Below, one piece after another: positions 60,435 to 64,000 of a DNA stretch of 64,000 nucleotides. Where the stretch lies: positions 198,226,001 to 198,290,000 of the forward strand of contig NC_060207.1 in the NCBI RefSeq assembly GCF_021130785.1, written 5' to 3'. A model generated the notes under the pieces. The model searched no databases. It saw only the letters and a list, made by a program, of their open reading frames with translations, and was not told where the DNA came from. The position numbers and the translations under genes are program-made. The first letter of the stretch is position 1. Each line of letters starts with the position of its first letter. The DNA is from Homalodisca vitripennis. Its lineage: Eukaryota > Arthropoda > Insecta > Hemiptera > Cicadellidae.

Positions 60435-62411
60435 TTGGCTCACGTTCACTGTTTGTTTACCGCAAGTACAATACACCCGCATGACAATTTTTTGACGCAT
60501 CAGAGAACCCATGTATTTCTTACTTTATTGGGCGATTCAACTGTAGAGGACAACGTATAGATATTTCAGTGACACTTTTAAGTTGTGACAAAAAAGAGGT
60601 CCAATTTTAAGCAAGTTCGGTGGAGAGGTATCCTAATCACTTCCAGAGATCCAAAGCAACTGCATAAAACATAAAATTTTCAAATAATTTCTACCTATAC
60701 CTAAAAATGAAGGTTACTTAAAAAATTAAAATTAAAGTTCAATAAACAAATTCAATTATACTGTCGGTTTTAAGTTAGATGTTTATAACTGTTTCTAATT
60801 GAATACGCCTTTAATTATTCTTTAGTGTTTGTAGTATATTATTATTAATTTTTAATTCAAGAAAATATTTTTGTCGTTTTATAATTCTCAACAACCGTTC
60901 AATATATACAATCACATAAACAAGTGTGTTCTTACTTAGTCTACTTTTATGTGTATTTTAAACAAAGATGATGCAGTACTTAACTCTAATTACCATGAGG
61001 CATAAACAGCCTTTTACATTTAAAACTTTCATTGATCACCTACCCAATATATGGTTTTGTTTATTTGATCAGTTATTTATACTCAAACAAGTAACATTAA
61101 ATATAAACCAATCAGTTTTACTTTATTATTTAATAGTGATAAATAATAGTGCAATTACGCGTTTCTATATTTGAAATAAATCAGCTAGTGTATTTAGCTT
61201 AGAAATTAATATAAATTCAAGAGTGATATACATGTATACGCTAAATGGTAGTGAATGTTACTGTTAATTAGTGGTAATTCGTTAGGATAAAAGTGTAATT
61301 TGAAATTTAAAAACAACGAGTTTTTAACGTGATAGGAATTTATTTAGAAAGAAAAATATATGTATCCAAGATAACATATATGTATTGCTATTTTATTGTA
61401 ATCATACAAAAAATAACATAACAAATTGTTGGGTAACGTATAACCGTAAAGTATTGAACCAATAAATTCACCACGATGTAAGCAAGAGCAGACAAATGTA
61501 TTGGATTGTTGTAGATTACTCAACGAAAATCCTATAAACATAGAATCCCTGGTATATCCTTTCTGGCATAACTAAATGAAATTTGAGATCCGTTATCCAA
61601 TGTTAGTAGAAGTGCTTTACATTGTACTGTGAACTCATTTTACAACTTCTTCTTCTATAAATATTAAACGTATTCTTACATTCAATTTATATTCTGGCAT
61701 TGTACATTTTTATAATAGGTTTATCCTGTACGAAGTAATATTTCATCACTTCACTAAATACAATATTATAAGCTATTGATGAGCTTTTATAAATTTAAAA
61801 TTGTTGAGTCCTTGCCACTTAAAAAGTGTCTTTGTATAAAATCGAAATCACAATTAAAAAAACATTACAATATAAAAATATGGCGTGTGTTTCATATAAA
61901 TGATCCTAACCAGTTTTGGTTCTTCACACGCTAAACTTGAACAATTTCTATTTCCGAATCAAATTTATTGCAGGGCTCTATCATACTACACTATAATATG
62001 TGCTTCGAATAAGAGTATTACGAATTATATTCCTATACTTTGTCCTAATTATTGAAAGTGTCACTCCATTTCTTGGACATATTCATTTAAATGTAATGTA
62101 ATACGAACGTTTAATTTTTAATTTTTTTGGTACTCATACAAATTTTTATGACTTCAAGACTTTATAATATTGCTTTTTAAACTTAAATTTTAGTTGTTTT
62201 GAAATTTATCAGTAGATAGGAGTATCTTCTAGCGACAGTTATTAATTTTTAAGGGACGTTGTTATACCGTTGTTAAGGCCTATGACGTATTTGTTATTGA
62301 ATAAGAAACCGCGTACAAAGCCGCAGGTAAATACTGTCGTATCATTATAATGTCCCTATTATTTATTTTCATCCAGCATAATTTCCAGTTATTTTAATTT
62401 CTTACCCACAA
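60435..62411 (+). repeat. array unit 8
   Basis: 1,977 bp, the shortest unit and nearly free of homopolymer expansions. It matches unit 1 at all nine diagnostic sites. Private changes include GATGTAAGC for GATTTAAGC near 61,478. There are also small insertions near 62,094-62,104 and 62,311-62,322. Confidence 0.93.
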
Positions 62412-63555
62412 ATAAACTTTTGGTTGTTTTACTGTTTCTAAAAGTTAATAACCACAAGTTATTAATGTAGTTAGTTTAAAAATAATGTCACAGAATTTAA
62501 AGAAGGAGCAATCTGTATTTAGTACTCGTTATTTAAGGAGAGAACTACTTTGTTGTCTGACCTAGTACTGCAAATTCAACTACCTCTGATGAACTATAGT
62601 TATTTAATTGTTTTAATTGATGTTTCCTCCTAGTAGGAAACATTTGAATCAAGACAAAATTATAGCTTTCGTAATTGAATATCATGATCTTCTAAACAAA
62701 AAGGTTTTTTAAAAATGTGCAAATACCCTCGTAGCTTCAAAACTTGACTTATTGCTGCTATAATTAATGTGTGTAAATTGTAATATACCATCTTCAGCTT
62801 GGTTGTCAAAAAATAGTTATCAATAACCAAACGGTATTTAACAGAGATCATATTTCAATTTCATATATTTTTTAATTTTAACGCGTTTTTCCCCCGTTAA
62901 TTATAAAAAGTTTTAAATTAACTAATGTGTCTAAACTTTAAGTATTTTCGTAGGATTTTCATTTAGATCTGTACTACAGAGCTCATTTTTAAAGTTTTCG
63001 AAAATTAGCAGAAAATCTTATTGATAGTATAAACTTGGAATATTATACAAATTAATCTAGCCCGATCCAATCCATACTTTGCTAATATCTTAATGAAGTG
63101 GATTACATATCTAAATAATTTATTTGGTAGCTTAACAACGTTTTTATCATACTTCTAATATTTATGCGAAAAACTCAGATTTTTATTTTATTCTAACATG
63201 AAATTTTAATTATTCACTATTTGACATGTAAGCAGCAAAAATAAAATATTAAACTAATTTATTAAATAAGAAATAATATAAATACAATTATTTTAAACAT
63301 TTTTCCCTTCAAGATTTAGTGCAAATGCCTACTAAAACTTGTTTTTCTCACCGGACGAATAAACTGTTATATTTCTTCCTTATTACTTCCTCAAAAAAAA
63401 AAAAAAAAACATCTTAACATCAGGCGTAGATACAACAAATAAATAATTTTAAAGCTCGCTTTTCATTAGACAGGAATGTTGCTGAGAGAAATGATATACA
63501 AAATTATGCACATTATACATAATTTCATTTATGAAATGTTGCACCTGTGCAGTAA
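62412..63555. other. AT-rich stretch after the array
   Basis: No gene is seen. A 17-base A run lies at 63,393-63,409 and could be a retroposed poly-A tail or a simple homopolymer. The 63-codon minus-strand frame at 62,660-62,851 looks like chance. Confidence 0.5.
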
Positions 63556-63559
63556 TTCC

Positions 63560-64000
63560 TTGATTTCCGAGTTACGGCTTGTGGCGGCCTCTAACAGGGA
63601 CTAGCTGAATCAACTATTTAGAGAACTTAAGGCAGCGCTTTCTGTTGGACAGCGGCTGAAGTTCCCCGTCTTCTCCGAGGCTCCGCACTTCCGGCGACCG
63701 TAGCTCCGTTGCGGTAGCTAAGCGTCTAAGCACTACGGCAGCTGTGAGGTTCTCGGGCGCCATCACCAGGACAAGTAACCATCACCGTCTAAGCAATCGG
63801 GCCAGTGAGGCCGACACCTCTTACATTCCCACTCTTCACCGTCCAGTGGCAATGCATCCGCTGGCTCGATTCCTCGGACTCCGCTTCCGGTTCCTGCGGC
63901 TGGTTCCAACTTCAACAACAAGGACGCCTGCCGCTCCTTATGTTCCAGTCCAGTGTCATCCAGATACTTCTCTTCTGAAGCCACCTACCTCCAGGAGAAG
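63560..64000. other. GC-rich block at window edge with frames open on both strands
   Basis: Composition rises sharply to well over 50% GC. On the plus strand one frame is open from 63,660 to the window end (113 codons, no stop) and is rich in Arg, Ser, Thr and Pro. On the minus strand a frame from about 63,984 to a stop at 63,763 reads EEKYLDDTGLEHKERQASLL, followed by an acidic stretch with WECKRC. A second minus-strand frame (MAPENLTAAVVLRRLATATE..., ATG at 63,763) runs to a stop near 63,614. The minus-strand peptides look more protein-like. A GAGGTAGGT at about 63,987-63,995 on that strand resembles a splice donor. This may be the edge of a host gene or of a GC-rich retroelement; I do not recognise it. 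Confidence 0.4.

Larger units (their letters stand above)
46330..62411 (+). repeat. tandem array of eight complete copies of a 2-kb unit
   Basis: The sequence TTGGCTCACGTTCACTGTTT starts at 46,330, 48,323, 50,350, 52,375, 54,391, 56,408, 58,426 and 60,435. The last unit ends in TTACCCACAA at 62,411, the same bases that end every earlier unit, so the array holds eight whole units with no partial unit at either edge. Units are 1,977-2,027 bp and about 70% AT. The longest repeated frame (68 codons, 46,864-47,070 in unit 1 and 60,968-61,174 in unit 8) is broken by indels in most other units. I therefore treat the unit as non-coding. I find no terminal inverted repeat, tRNA head or transposase, and no copy of the unit elsewhere in the window. 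It is a satellite-like or recently amplified segment, perhaps from unequal exchange or integration of a circular concatemer. Confidence 0.95.

Noticed and set aside
63393..63409. A17 run as a retrogene poly-A tail
   Set aside because: No adjacent coding or retroposed sequence or target duplication could be identified.
1..64000. CRISPR arrays, prokaryotic operons, intact tRNA or rRNA genes, mitochondrial insertions
   Set aside because: I looked for short regularly spaced repeats, clustered genes with ribosome binding sites and conserved RNA signatures. None was found apart from the degraded tRNA-like head at 16.4 kb.

Overview
This window is AT-rich animal nuclear DNA, most likely from an arthropod and probably an insect. 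The evidence is long non-coding stretches with no operon structure, TA/TG microsatellites, and decayed DNA transposons of insect type (piggyBac-like, mariner/Tc1-like). There is also a DUF7869-type protein inside a transposon, a Ty3/gypsy-type LTR and a tRNA-headed SINE-like element. I see no prokaryotic gene, no CRISPR array, no intact tRNA or rRNA gene, and no complete host protein-coding gene. Most short open frames are chance products of AT-rich sequence.

Layout. 1-1.2 kb is featureless; 1.2-3.2 kb holds a broken piggyBac-like transposase. 3.3-32.6 kb is AT-rich intergenic or intronic DNA with small repeats: dispersed family A (three copies), dispersed family B (five partial copies), a 224-bp duplication with a perfect hairpin, a tRNA-Leu-like SINE, a 3 x 120-bp tandem repeat, a 180-bp tandem duplication, and microsatellites. 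At 32,671-34,182 lies a compact 1,512-bp DNA transposon with perfect 33-bp terminal inverted repeats, a probable AGTT target duplication, repeated subterminal motifs, and the C-terminal half of a DUF7869-type protein. 34.2-42.5 kb is again AT-rich, with TA runs, hairpins and a cluster of CCCGGGAT-like motifs. At 42.6 kb there is one exon-like open segment. At 43,034-44,369 a mariner-like element has been rebuilt into a palindrome, with its 3' end present twice in inverted orientation. At 45.2-46.2 kb is the 3' end of an LTR retrotransposon on the minus strand.

The largest structure is at 46,330-62,411: eight complete head-to-tail copies of a roughly 2-kb unit that starts and stops on unit boundaries. 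The copies carry a mosaic of shared single-base variants, which points to conversion or unequal exchange. Interior copies carry many extra homopolymer bases, which points to incomplete long-read polishing. The last 440 bases are sharply GC-richer, with frames open on both strands, and may be the edge of a gene or of another mobile element.

Best candidates for something new: the DUF7869-type transposon, which links that domain to defined ends and to subterminal AGATC-N4-TGCA sites, and the eight-unit 2-kb array.
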